Shown here piece after piece: positions 1-7,526 of a stretch of 10,559 nt of DNA. The stretch's first letter is position 1, and every line of letters begins with the position of its first letter. The position numbers were made by a program, and so were the translations under genes. This DNA is from Clostridia bacterium (lineage in GTDB: Bacteria > Bacillota > Sulfobacillia > SLMV01): assembly GCA_007136565.1 (NCBI GenBank), contig SLGS01000165.1, positions 1 through 10,559 on the forward strand, in the 5' to 3' direction. A model generated the notes under the pieces. The model did no database searches, was not told the DNA's origin, and worked only from the letters and a program-made list of their open reading frames with translations.

Positions 1-2
1 AC

Positions 3-470
3 GCTCTCGATCGCAGCCTAATCACCCACCTACCGGTGGGGCGCGGTCCCGAGGGCGCCGGCGTGCATCCGGATGGTGAAGTGCTCTACGTAGCCAACCA
101 GCACGACAATAATCTCTTCATAATCGAGTTGGATAGCATGGAGGTCGTCTTCGACAGGAAGTTGGGCACCCTACCCATTCGAATTGCCTTTAGCCCCGAC
201 GGGGATTACGCGTTCATACCCAACAGGGAATCCAACGATCTCTCGATCATCGATACCCGCAGACCGTGGGAGATCAAGCGGATCCCGACGGGCGTTTGGC
301 CCGGAGGAACCGTGTTCGACGCCCAAGGTTCCAAGGCCTTCGTAGCGAACAACAAGACCAACGATGTATCCGTGATAGATGTCGAGGATCTGGTGGAGGT
401 TGAACGTTACGCCGCCGGTATACATCCCGATGGCATGGCCTTTGCGTCCGTGCCAGCCATGGACGAATAA
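3..470 (+). CDS. YVTN-type beta-propeller repeat protein, C-terminal fragment
   Basis: This is the last 155 codons of a gene that begins upstream of the window; the frame is open to the left edge, so no start is called. The translation shows about three tandem repeats of roughly 40 residues. Each carries a HPDGE/SPDGD/DAQGS turn, then a strand such as LYVANQ, YAFIPNR or AFVANNK, then a 'ND(L/V)S(I/V)ID' strand. This is the pattern of YVTN/YncE-like seven-bladed beta-propellers. Such proteins are often exported and act as binding or scaffold domains. The signal peptide and any extra domain would lie outside the window. No catalytic motif is visible, so the role is unknown. The gene ends with TAA and is followed by a strong hairpin (521-557), and it converges on the GNAT gene. 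The family call is firm; the function is not. Confidence 0.85.
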   Translation, partial: ALDRSLITHLPVGRGPEGAGVHPDGEVLYVANQHDNNLFIIELDSMEVVFDRKLGTLPIRIAFSPDGDYAFIPNRESNDLSIIDTRRPWEIKRIPTGVWPGGTVFDAQGSKAFVANNKTNDVSVIDVEDLVEVERYAAGIHPDGMAFASVPAMDE

Positions 471-520
471 GGGCACAGCCACGATGATGAGCCCCTTCGG
501 GCGAATCGTTGCAGCATCTT

Positions 521-557
521 GGGACCGGGATCCGCCACGGGCGAGGTCCCGGTTCTT
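521..557 (+). terminator. Hairpin terminator downstream of the beta-propeller gene
   Basis: The arms 524-530 (ACCGGGA) and 547-553 (TCCCGGT) pair perfectly. The stem continues inward as 531-536 with 540-546 (one bulged A at 544), closing on the triloop ACG at 537-539. Outward, 521-523 pair with 554-556 through two G-T wobbles. The + strand side is followed by only a short pyrimidine run (TTCTT), so this is a strong stem with a weak U-tract. It lies between two convergent genes and touches the GNAT stop codon, so it may also stop transcripts from the - strand, although that side has no T-run. Confidence 0.6.
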
Positions 558-1324
558 CACGTAATGAGGTGCTTTTTGAACACGGTGATGCGGTGAAATC
601 CCAGCGAAGCCGCCAGGGCCAGCGAGGCCTCGTTATCGCGGCCACTGAGGTAGATGAACCCCGAGGCCGTGTCCCTCGAGTATTCCATGGCGAAAAAGAG
701 GAGGGATTTGGCGTTGCCCTCTCCCCTCTTCCCGGGTGTCGTTTCCACCCCGGCGATCTCGATGAGGCCCAGCGGTCGTCGAGTGAGGTGACACCTCGAG
801 ACCCATATGCCCCGCTCGTCGACGGAGACCATGGGGATGGAATCGGTTTCCCGGGCGTGCGAGAGGGCGCCCGTTTCGTAACCCCCGGAAGCGATTATCC
901 CGGCGTCATCTTTTCCCGCTACCAGCGGGGGGCGATGCCCCGGGGCTCGCCGTCGTCGGTCATCCGGGGGTTCTCTGTAGAGGAGCACCTCTTCGAGCTC
1001 CGGGATGGATACGCCCATGCTCGTTCGATGGCAAAGGGTGTCCGGGATGGATAGAACCACCGGCCTCGGCATTCGTTCCAGCAATCCCGACCTTGTTACG
1101 TCCCAGGATGCCCTGGATGACCACCAAAGGTGTGCCTCCGGCACCCCCACCAGGGCTGAATCGGGTTCGACACGGGCTATGTAATCCTCCCCGACGATGA
1201 GGCGGTCTCGATCTCTTGTTCGGGTCTTATCGCCCGGGGCATTGGAACCCAGGATGTATATGTGGGGTAGGATCTCGGGTATCCGCAGGCGGGTGAATTC
1301 GGCGGGGAGATGTGAAGGAAACAT
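557..1324 (-). CDS. GNAT-family N-acetyltransferase with an N-terminal extension
   Basis: The 255-residue product has a GNAT fold in its C-terminal third. Residues 193-209 hold acetyl-CoA-binding motif A, with R200-G-E-G-N-A205 fitting the (Q/R)xxGx(A/G) signature. Residues 225-244 match motif B, with an N-EAS...A--LGF pattern ending at the usual LGF. The preceding segment (about 172-192, 'WVSRCHL...IEIAGV') fits the central beta strands. Residues 1-120 are an additional domain, perhaps a degenerate second GNAT half, and 121-165 form a polar, Arg/Gly-rich linker. The substrate is unknown. The ATG directly follows the TAG of the cyclo-ligase gene with no spacer and no clear ribosome site, which suggests translational coupling at the end of a long - strand operon. 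A more internal start cannot be excluded. Confidence 0.72.
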   Translation of the reverse strand: MFPSHLPAEFTRLRIPEILPHIYILGSNAPGDKTRTRDRDRLIVGEDYIARVEPDSALVGVPEAHLWWSSRASWDVTRSGLLERMPRPVVLSIPDTLCHRTSMGVSIPELEEVLLYREPPDDRRRRAPGHRPPLVAGKDDAGIIASGGYETGALSHARETDSIPMVSVDERGIWVSRCHLTRRPLGLIEIAGVETTPGKRGEGNAKSLLFFAMEYSRDTASGFIYLSGRDNEASLALAASLGFHRITVFKKHLIT

Positions 1325-1939
1325 CTAGGTTCGTGTCCCGGTAGCGCGGATGCCGGCTTCGGTTACCAAGTAGTCGACGGGGATATCGTGGGACTCGCGC
1401 GGGATTTCGTCCAACAGTTGGAATTCGAAGGCAAGAGCCAACGATACGGTACTTGTGTGTGCGCCGGAGAGGAAACGGTCGTAGAATCCACCTCCGTAGC
1501 CGATGCGGTAACCACGGCGGTCGAAGGCGAGGCCCGGAACCACTATTATGTCCAGTGTTCCGATGTCCACGGGCCGTCCCATGGGTTCGCGTATATACCG
1601 GTATCCCGTGCGGAGATTGACGGGCGTTACCCCCGACCACCGGATGGGGACCGCGACCAGGGCAGTATCTTCAACTCGCGGCAGATAAGTTGTCTTACCC
1701 GCGAGGTGGGAAGCCAGGATCGCCGGCCAGCTCCTCGCCTCGCTTCCGAAGGAGGCGTAGTAGCAAATATGTCGGGCCGATCGATAGAGCGCCCAGGTGG
1801 AAAGAAAGGCTAATATTCGCCTTTCGCGGGATTGGCGGTCGGCCGCGGATATCTCGGCCCTGCGCCGGCGCAGGATTCCCCTCAACCGGGACTTTTCGGC
1901 GGACAAATCATGGGACGATCCGAGCGTCAATTCACCCAT
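1325..1939 (-). CDS. 5-formyltetrahydrofolate cyclo-ligase (MTHFS family)
   Basis: The predicted enzyme catalyses ATP-dependent conversion of 5-formyl-THF to 5,10-methenyl-THF in the cytosol, returning this folate to the one-carbon pool. The diagnostic segment is at residues 134-156, reading VPGLAFD followed by RIGYGGGFYDRFL, the family's nucleotide/folate-binding signature. A basic N-terminal helix (K16 to R27) and the late 'DIPVDYLVTE' strand (185-194) also fit. The start chosen is ATG at 1939 (204 residues, close to the usual 180-200). GAGAGGTG lies directly before it. An upstream in-frame TTG at 2002 would give 225 residues with an unrelated Gly/Pro-rich leader. The gene follows the carboxyltransferase gene on the same strand and abuts the GNAT gene, so co-transcription is likely. 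The function call is firm; the start is uncertain. Confidence 0.9.
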   Translation of the reverse strand: MGELTLGSSHDLSAEKSRLRGILRRRRAEISAADRQSRERRILAFLSTWALYRSARHICYYASFGSEARSWPAILASHLAGKTTYLPRVEDTALVAVPIRWSGVTPVNLRTGYRYIREPMGRPVDIGTLDIIVVPGLAFDRRGYRIGYGGGFYDRFLSGAHTSTVSLALAFEFQLLDEIPRESHDIPVDYLVTEAGIRATGTRT

Positions 1940-2007
1940 CACCTCTCGGCCTCGACCGGGAGGTGGGAGCGCGACACCGTCGGCGCCTCGCTCCCACCAC
2001 AAGTTAC

Positions 2008-3561
2008 CTACATCGGTATATTGCCGTGGCGGCGCTCCGTGCGATCCCCGGTATCGGGCAGCTTCCGCTCCAGCGATTCCAAAGCCGACAGGACTTCACT
2101 TCGCGTGTCCACGGGATCGATCACGTCATCGATGAAACCCCGGGCCGCCGCGACATAGGGATTGGCGAATTTCTCGCGGTACTCGTCGATCTTTTCCTGG
2201 CGTACTCGCTCGGGATCATCGGCCTCCGATATTTCCCGACGGAACACGATGTTACATGCACCCTCGGGACCCATCACGGCGATTTCGGCCGTGGGCCAGG
2301 CCAGGGATACGTCGGCTCCCAGGGATCGGCTGCACATGGCAAGGTAAGCGCCGCCGTATGCCTTGCGGAGTACGATGGATATCTTCGGCACGTCGGCCTC
2401 GGCGTAGGCGTACAATACCTTCGCACCGTGCCTAATGATCCCCCCGTGCTCCTGACCTATACCGGGGAGATATCCCGGGGTATCGACCAGGGTCAAGATC
2501 GGTATGTTGAAAGCGTCGCAAAACCGAACGTGTCGGGCGATCTTGTCCGAGGAATCGATGTCCAAACACCCCGCGAGAAAGCGGGGCTGGTTCGCGACGA
2601 TCCCCACCGTTCGGCCCTCCAGGCGAGCCAATCCGACCACGGCGTTGCTGGCGAACTCGGGGTGTATTCCGATGAACGAGCCCTCGTCAACGATTCTCTC
2701 GATGACTTCCTCGACGTTGTATCCCTTGTTAGGCATCTCGGGCATGATGTCTATCAATTCCGCTGCATCGGCGGATGGCTCGAGGGGGTCAACCCTGGGC
2801 GGAGTCTCGCGGTTGTTGGCGGGGAGAAGGCCAAGCAGCCATCTCAACTCGCCGAATAGGGACTGTTCATCGGGGTAAACCATGTGGGCCACGCCGCTCT
2901 TTCGGGCGTGTGCCGTGGCGCCGCCGAGGAATTGGTCGTCGACTTCTTCTCCGGTGACGGCTTTTATCACCTGGGGCCCCGTGATGAACATCCGTGCGCT
3001 GCCCTCCACCATGAGGACGAGGTCCGTCAGCGCGGGCGAGTACGATGCTCCACCGGCACAGGGACCGGCGATTACCGATATCTGCGGGATGATGCCCGAA
3101 GCCTTGGTATTGCGGCGGAATATCTCTCCGTAGCCGTTTAGGGCATCGACGCCCTCCTGTATCCTCGCTCCGCCGGAGTCATTGATTCCGACGAAGGGGC
3201 ATCCGTTTTGGAGGGCTAGATCCATGGCCCTGCATATCTTTTGGGCGTGCATTTCGCCCAGGCTGCCGCCCATGGTGGTGAAATCCTGGGAAAAGGCGTA
3301 TACCAACTTGCCGTCAACTCTACCGTATCCCGTGACCACGGCGTCCGCCGGAACGTCGCGGCCGGCGAGGCCGAAGTCCTGGGCTCGGCTGTTAACGAAG
3401 GCTCCGATTTCGCGGAAGCTGCCCTCGTCGAAGAGCATGGCCAATCGTTCCCGGGCGGTGAATTTGCCCTGAGAATGCTGCCGCTCTATTCGTTCGGTCC
3501 CCCCACCCTCGGTCACCGCCTGTCTGCGTCGGTGAAGTTCCTCTATCCGTTCTCTATCCAA
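2008..3561 (-). CDS. Acyl-CoA carboxyltransferase subunit (MmdA / PccB / transcarboxylase 12S family)
   Basis: This is a 517-residue biotin-dependent carboxyltransferase subunit of the crotonase superfamily. The N-terminal half holds GGARIQEG (130-137) and GPCAGGASYS (166-175). The C-terminal half holds DTPGYLPGIGQE (360-371), KAYGGAYLAM (400-409) and GPEGACNIVF (432-441). These are the CoA/biotin sites and oxyanion-hole glycines, and the length is full. After the second GGAY the residues are LAM, as I recall for methylmalonyl-CoA decarboxylase alpha and the 12S transcarboxylase, rather than the DVM of actinobacterial PccB. The substrate is therefore probably methylmalonyl-/propionyl-CoA in an anaerobic complex, but this is inferred. 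No biotin carrier, biotin carboxylase or membrane beta subunit lies nearby. The start chosen is TTG at 3561, preceded by GGGGGG seven bases upstream; an in-frame TTG at 3576 is the alternative. Confidence 0.9.
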   Translation of the reverse strand: MDRERIEELHRRRQAVTEGGGTERIERQHSQGKFTARERLAMLFDEGSFREIGAFVNSRAQDFGLAGRDVPADAVVTGYGRVDGKLVYAFSQDFTTMGGSLGEMHAQKICRAMDLALQNGCPFVGINDSGGARIQEGVDALNGYGEIFRRNTKASGIIPQISVIAGPCAGGASYSPALTDLVLMVEGSARMFITGPQVIKAVTGEEVDDQFLGGATAHARKSGVAHMVYPDEQSLFGELRWLLGLLPANNRETPPRVDPLEPSADAAELIDIMPEMPNKGYNVEEVIERIVDEGSFIGIHPEFASNAVVGLARLEGRTVGIVANQPRFLAGCLDIDSSDKIARHVRFCDAFNIPILTLVDTPGYLPGIGQEHGGIIRHGAKVLYAYAEADVPKISIVLRKAYGGAYLAMCSRSLGADVSLAWPTAEIAVMGPEGACNIVFRREISEADDPERVRQEKIDEYREKFANPYVAAARGFIDDVIDPVDTRSEVLSALESLERKLPDTGDRTERRHGNIPM

Positions 3562-3614
3562 GTTGCATCCCCCCAACGGAGTCGTATCGGAAGCCCCCAG
3601 CCCCCAGAAGTCGA

Positions 3615-3649
3615 GGGCGGGTACCTCCTCCTCGGAGGAGATCCCGCCC
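3615..3649 (-). promoter_or_regulatory. Strong hairpin without a U-tract between gdhA and the carboxyltransferase gene
   Basis: GGGCGGG (3615-3621) pairs with CCCGCCC (3643-3649), and inside it CTCCTC (3625-3630) pairs with GAGGAG (3635-3640) around a CTCG loop. The result is a 7 bp plus 6 bp stem with a small internal loop. On the transcribed - strand it lies 38 bases after the gdhA stop and about 54 bases before the next start. It is followed by G-rich sequence, not T-rich, so a classical intrinsic terminator is unlikely. A pause or rho-type site, a 3'-end stabiliser or an attenuator of downstream expression are the realistic options. Confidence 0.5.
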
Positions 3650-3686
3650 TGGGCACGGCGCGTAGTGGCCGGGCGTTAAGCTGTGA

Positions 3687-4934
3687 CTAGATCCAGCCTC
3701 GAAGTTCCATGGCGTCGGCGATGCGCTTGATGGCGGCTAGGTAAGCCGCGTCGCGCATCTTGACTCCCTGCTTCTCGTGCATGTCGTATATGTTGGCGAA
3801 GGCTTCTACCATGAGGAGGCGCAGCCTCTCGTCGACTTCCTCGGCGGTCCAGTAGTAGCCGTAGTTGTTCTGTACCCACTCGAAGTAACTCACGGTAACC
3901 CCGCCGGCGTTCGCCAGGATGTCGGGGATGACCAGGGTGCCGTTTTCGGCGAGGATCCGGTCGGCCTCTGGGGTGGTGGGCCCGTTGGCGCCCTCGGAGA
4001 TGATCCGCGCTTTGACATCCTTGGCGTTCTGGGAGGTGATTACGTTCTCCAGGGCCGCCGGGATGAGGACGTCTACATCCATGGTGAGCAACTCGTCGTT
4101 GGTGATGGGTTCGCTGCCGGGGAAGTCGACGACGCTGCCGGTCTTCTCCACGTGCTCGACCAGCTCCATGGCGTCCATGCCGTCGGGGTTTTGGGCTCCA
4201 CCGTAAACATCGACGACGGCGACGACCTTGGCCCCCGCTTCCTGCATGTACACTCCGGAGTAGCTGCCCACGTTACCGTAGCCCTGGATTGCGACGGAAG
4301 CACCGTTGAGGTCGAGGCCGATGCGCTTGGCTGCCTCTTCTACGCAAACGACGACGCCACGGGAGGTGGCTGTGCTGCGTCCCAGGGATCCGCCGAAGCC
4401 CACGGGCTTACCGGTCACAACTCCGAGGGCCTGGTATCCGCGCATCTTGCTGAATTCGTCGGTCATCCACGCCATGATCTGGGGATTGGTGTTTACATCC
4501 GGGGCGGGAATATCCTTCTCGGGTCCGATAACGTGCCCGATGGCCTGGATGAATCCGCGGGACAAGCGCTCCAACTCGCCGGTGGAGAGCTCGCGCGGGT
4601 CGACGGCCACCGCACCCTTCCCGCCGCCGTAGGGGACGTTGACTATGGCGCACTTGATGGTCATCCACGTCGAAAGGGCCTTGACCTCGTCCGGATACAC
4701 GTCCGGGTGGAAGCGGAGTCCTCCCTTGTATTGGCCGAGGGCGTTGTTGTGCTGGGAGCGATAACCCTTGAAGGTCTTCACCGAGCCATCGTCCATACGG
4801 ACGGGGATGCTGACATCGTAGAACTGCTGGGGCTCCTTGAGGATTTCGTATACGGAGTTGCTCAGTCCGAGTTCCTCGCAGGCTTCCTTGATCTGACCAC
4901 CGACGATTCGTAGAGGGTTGAGTTCTTCGGTCAT
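3687..4934 (-). CDS. gdhA: Glutamate dehydrogenase (Glu/Leu/Phe/Val dehydrogenase family)
   Basis: The 415-residue enzyme interconverts glutamate and 2-oxoglutarate plus ammonium using NAD(P). The N-terminal substrate domain shows KGGLRFHPDV (70-79) and PYGGGKGAV (101-109), with K106 the expected catalytic lysine, followed by APDVNTNPQIMAWM (144-157). The Rossmann domain has GYGNVG at 218-223, and the family blocks SEGANGPTTPEAD (313-325) and ILANAGGVTVSYFEW (339-353) follow. The length is that of the hexameric small GDHs. The cofactor cannot be assigned safely. The start is ATG at 4934, behind a consensus AGGAGG six bases upstream; a longer upstream reading frame lacks such a site. The gene lies 78 bases downstream of korC, so its product, 2-oxoglutarate, is the likely KorDABC substrate. 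Another amino-acid dehydrogenase of the same family is less likely given how closely it matches GDH. Confidence 0.93.
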   Translation of the reverse strand: MTEELNPLRIVGGQIKEACEELGLSNSVYEILKEPQQFYDVSIPVRMDDGSVKTFKGYRSQHNNALGQYKGGLRFHPDVYPDEVKALSTWMTIKCAIVNVPYGGGKGAVAVDPRELSTGELERLSRGFIQAIGHVIGPEKDIPAPDVNTNPQIMAWMTDEFSKMRGYQALGVVTGKPVGFGGSLGRSTATSRGVVVCVEEAAKRIGLDLNGASVAIQGYGNVGSYSGVYMQEAGAKVVAVVDVYGGAQNPDGMDAMELVEHVEKTGSVVDFPGSEPITNDELLTMDVDVLIPAALENVITSQNAKDVKARIISEGANGPTTPEADRILAENGTLVIPDILANAGGVTVSYFEWVQNNYGYYWTAEEVDERLRLLMVEAFANIYDMHEKQGVKMRDAAYLAAIKRIADAMELRGWI

Positions 4935-4940
4935 TTTTAT

Positions 4941-4946
4941 CCTCCT
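4941..4946 (-). promoter_or_regulatory. Consensus ribosome binding site of gdhA
   Basis: The - strand reads AGGAGG, then ATAAAA, then ATG at 4934, a six-base spacing. It is the strongest ribosome site in the window and fixes the gdhA start. The 78-base korC-gdhA gap also contains a perfect palindrome GAGTCGACTC at 4978-4987 and the - strand sequence TATAGA near 5001-5006. I see no convincing -35 partner, so a dedicated gdhA promoter is possible but not shown. Confidence 0.75.
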
Positions 4947-5012
4947 AATGTGTGATACTGCCTTCGGTCTTCGACATGAGTCGACTCGATGCATCCTAAC
5001 GTCTATAGGTAC

Positions 5013-5561
5013 TCAGCCCGCGGTGGGGCTTTCCTGGGCCAACCTTCGACCCCTCTCGAAGGCCTCCAGGTTTGCTTCCTGTGTTCCCGGCGGTACTCTG
5101 GCGGCCACGGCTTCCCGGGCGGCCTCCGGGGAAACTACGGATGTCAGTTCCACGATGATACCCAAAGCTACGACGTTGGCGACGATGGCTCGACCCAGCT
5201 CGTCCCTCGCCACGGCGGTTATCGGTCGCGGGACTATCCTGGAATCGACCTTTCCATCTACGTCGACGAGGGTCGAGTCGATCAGGATAGTGCCATCGTC
5301 TTTGACTTCGTCCGCGTACTTATCGTAGGCCTCCTGGCTCATGCAAAGCAACAGGTCCGCCTCGATGACCTTGGGGTAATCCACCGGCTCATCGGACACC
5401 ACAACCTCTGCGCGACTGGCTCCTCCCCGCGACTCCGGGCCGTAGGATTGGGATTGGGTCGCGTACTTACCGTCGTAGGCGACGGCCGCGTCGGCCAGGA
5501 TTATCCCCGCCAGTATTTGGCCCTGTCCACCCGTTCCCGCCAACCTCAACTGCATCTGCAC
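5013..5561 (-). CDS. korC: 2-oxoglutarate:ferredoxin oxidoreductase, gamma subunit
   Basis: The 182-residue product is the gamma domain of 2-oxoacid:ferredoxin oxidoreductases. This domain binds CoA and completes the complex that turns 2-oxoglutarate, CoA and oxidised ferredoxin into succinyl-CoA, CO2 and reduced ferredoxin. The N-terminal Rossmann-like motif GTGGQGQ (9-15) and the segment QSYGPESRGGASRAEV (38-53) are diagnostic. The rest has the expected alternating strands and helices, including LLLCMSQEAY near 70-79. The GTG start at 5561 overlaps the korB TAG by one base; ATG at 5555 is an equally possible start, with GGGAG nine bases before it. It is the last gene of a korDABC set. A 2-oxoisovalerate or other 2-oxoacid substrate cannot be excluded from sequence alone. 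Confidence 0.92.
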   Translation of the reverse strand: MQMQLRLAGTGGQGQILAGIILADAAVAYDGKYATQSQSYGPESRGGASRAEVVVSDEPVDYPKVIEADLLLCMSQEAYDKYADEVKDDGTILIDSTLVDVDGKVDSRIVPRPITAVARDELGRAIVANVVALGIIVELTSVVSPEAAREAVAARVPPGTQEANLEAFERGRRLAQESPTAG

Positions 5562-6388
5562 TAGCTCCCACTCCGATCCGACGCGTGCTCTTTCAACAGG
5601 CGTTCGTACGATTCGGTGTATTCCGGTATGTCCAGGTCGACGAAGTTGCCTATGACGATCTTGCCGGCGAGCTCGCCGGGGTCCATATCCTTGGCCCGGG
5701 AAACCGGGACGGCGGCCTCCTTTTGCCAGTTGAGCATATCCACGGCGGTTCGCATCTTGTTCCGTCTACCGAAGTAGACCGGGCAGGCCGTCACAGCCTC
5801 GATGAAAGAGAACCCGCGCTTATTCAAGCCGTCCCTGATCAGATTGGTCAGCGGTACCACGTGGTAGGTGGTTCCCCGGGACACGTAGGCAGCTCCCGCC
5901 GCTTCGACGAGGCGACAGAGATCGAAGGTCCTGTCGGTGTTCCCGTACGGAGCCGTGCTGGCCAGGCTGTGGGTGGGACTCAACGGAGAATACTGGCCGC
6001 CCGTCATACCGTATATGTTGTTATTGAAACAGATGGTGGTAATGTCGATATTTCTCCTGGCGGCGTGTATCAGATGATTACCCCCGATGGCCGATGCGTC
6101 ACCGTCCCCGGTTATGACGACTACGTTGAGATCGGGACGGGCGACCTTGATGCCCGTGGCGAAGACCAGGGCTCTCCCGTGGGTCGTGTGCAGCGTATTG
6201 AAGTCCAGGTAGCCCGGGGCGCGGCTCGAGCAGCCGATGCCCGAGACGAAGACGGTATCGTCCTTTTCCCATCCGAGTTCCTTGATGGCCCTCACTATGG
6301 CGGCGGTGACTATACCGTTGCCGCATCCGGGACACCAGATGTGGGGTAGGTGATCGCCTCGGAAATACTCTGCCAGGTTCTCATTCAC
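5561..6388 (-). CDS. korB: 2-oxoglutarate:ferredoxin oxidoreductase, beta subunit (thiamine diphosphate-binding)
   Basis: The 275-residue beta subunit carries the thiamine diphosphate site of the complex. CPGCG (19-23) and GCSSRAPGY (52-60) lie near the N-terminus. GDGDASAIGGNH (94-105) followed by NNNIYGMTGGQYSPLSPTH (122-140) is the metal/thiamine diphosphate signature. The length is typical of KorB-type subunits. The subunit itself lacks an eight-cysteine ferredoxin domain, which is instead encoded by korD. The start is GTG at 6388; it overlaps the korA TGA by eight bases and is preceded by GGGAGGTGG at good spacing. Overlap with korA on one side and contact with korC on the other imply stoichiometric co-translation. 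Confidence 0.94.
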   Translation of the reverse strand: MNENLAEYFRGDHLPHIWCPGCGNGIVTAAIVRAIKELGWEKDDTVFVSGIGCSSRAPGYLDFNTLHTTHGRALVFATGIKVARPDLNVVVITGDGDASAIGGNHLIHAARRNIDITTICFNNNIYGMTGGQYSPLSPTHSLASTAPYGNTDRTFDLCRLVEAAGAAYVSRGTTYHVVPLTNLIRDGLNKRGFSFIEAVTACPVYFGRRNKMRTAVDMLNWQKEAAVPVSRAKDMDPGELAGKIVIGNFVDLDIPEYTESYERLLKEHASDRSGS

Positions 6389-7526
6389 CCTGGACCACCT
6401 CCCTTATTGCGGTGTAGATCTCGTCGGGTTTGAAGATATCCCCGTCGGTTCGGTTGATTCCGCGCACTTGCGCTTTGCAGCCCACGACCCTCTCGACTTC
6501 CAGTCGCAGTTGGCCGAGGTTCATCTCGGGAACCAATATGGTATCCACTTCGTCGGCGAGACTGCGGAGTTCTTCCTCGGGAAACGGCCACAGGGTGATC
6601 GGGCGGAACTCGCCGATCTTGATTCCCTCTCTTCGGGCCCTGTTCATGGCGCTCCTCGAAGCCTGGGAGGGAGATCCGTAGGTTACCATGAGTATGTCGG
6701 CATCCTCGGTTCCGTCCGTCTCAAGCCACCGGTAGATATCGGGGTTTTTCTCCATCTTGCCCATGATCCTGCGCATCAGGGCATCGGCGGTGCGTGGGCT
6801 CATATCGGGAAACCCGGTTTCGTCGTGAAACAGTCCGGTCACGTGATGGCGGTAGCCCGTTCCGAAGGCGGCCATTTCGGGTACACCGGATCCGTCGTCG
6901 GCGTAAGGGAGAAAGTCTCCCGGATCCTTAGATGGTGGCTTGCGATCCACCAGGTCGAGATCGCTCGGGTCGGGTACGCGAACTCCCTCTCGCATGTGCC
7001 CGATTACTTCGTCCAGCAGTAGCACTACCGGAACCCGAAGAGTCTCCGAAATATTGAAGGCGCGCACGGTGGCTTCGTAAGTCTCGCCCACGGACGCCGG
7101 GGCCATTGCCACTATGGGATGATCCCCGTGGGTGCCCCAGCGCGCCTGCATCACATCCCCCTGAGACGGTGCGGTGGGCATGCCGGTACTCGGACCCATC
7201 CTTTGCACGTCGACGATAACTACGGGTACCTCGGTGAGGGAGGCGAATCCGAGGTTCTCTTGCTTGAGGGAAAATCCCGGGCCGGAGGTGGCGGTCATGG
7301 ACTTGGTTCCGGTAAGGGATGCACCTATGGCGGCTCCCATGCTGGCGATTTCGTCTTCCATTTGGATGAATCTGCCCCCCACCTGCGGGAGCCTCGTGGC
7401 CAGCAGTTCGGCGATCTCCGTCGACGGGGTGATGGGATATCCGGCGAAGAATCGGCATCCCGCGACGAGGGCGGCTTCCACCACCGCTTCGTTGCCCTGC
7501 ATCAGGCGTCGGCCGACCTTACTCAT
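6381..7526 (-). CDS. korA: 2-oxoglutarate:ferredoxin oxidoreductase, alpha subunit
   Basis: The 381-residue alpha subunit contributes the pyrimidine-binding and transketolase C-like domains. The N-terminus has QGNEAVVEAALVAGC (10-24) and GYPITPSTEIAE (29-40). MEDEIASMGAAIGAS (56-70) holds the glutamates expected to activate the cofactor. TSGPGFSLKQENLG (80-93) and MGPSTGMPTAPSQGD (110-124) complete the family signature. This form has no fused gamma domain. The start chosen is ATG at 7526, with AGGAG eight bases upstream; the GTG at 7535 has almost no spacing to that site. It overlaps korD by eight bases, the same overlap as korA-korB. The alpha subunit contributes to 2-oxoacid specificity, but I cannot separate 2-oxoglutarate from branched-chain 2-oxoacids with certainty. 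Confidence 0.94.
   Translation of the reverse strand: MSKVGRRLMQGNEAVVEAALVAGCRFFAGYPITPSTEIAELLATRLPQVGGRFIQMEDEIASMGAAIGASLTGTKSMTATSGPGFSLKQENLGFASLTEVPVVIVDVQRMGPSTGMPTAPSQGDVMQARWGTHGDHPIVAMAPASVGETYEATVRAFNISETLRVPVVLLLDEVIGHMREGVRVPDPSDLDLVDRKPPSKDPGDFLPYADDGSGVPEMAAFGTGYRHHVTGLFHDETGFPDMSPRTADALMRRIMGKMEKNPDIYRWLETDGTEDADILMVTYGSPSQASRSAMNRARREGIKIGEFRPITLWPFPEEELRSLADEVDTILVPEMNLGQLRLEVERVVGCKAQVRGINRTDGDIFKPDEIYTAIREVVQGE

Noticed and set aside
509..1054. + strand frame of 181 codons opposite the GNAT gene
   Set aside because: It would begin inside the terminator hairpin, and the - strand carries the GNAT motifs.
1690..2859. Long + strand open frame (389 codons) opposite the carboxyltransferase and cyclo-ligase genes
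   Set aside because: It is antisense to two strongly recognisable genes, crosses their boundary, and shows no domain pattern. G+C-rich codon use commonly leaves such open antisense frames.
3777..4913. Long + strand open frame (378 codons) antisense to gdhA
   Set aside because: The - strand frame has every GDH motif and a consensus ribosome site, while the antisense product is low-complexity Gly/Val/Asp-rich sequence.
4978..4987. Perfect palindrome GAGTCGACTC between korC and gdhA, considered as an operator
   Set aside because: It is short, of a kind expected by chance at this base composition, and no second copy or linked promoter is visible.
5001..5006. TATAGA on the - strand as a gdhA -10 box
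   Set aside because: No acceptable -35 hexamer lies 16-18 bases upstream, and co-transcription with korC is equally likely.
5585..6349. + strand open frame (254 codons) antisense to korB
   Set aside because: korB has clear thiamine diphosphate-binding motifs on the - strand; the antisense frame is a shadow of its codon bias.
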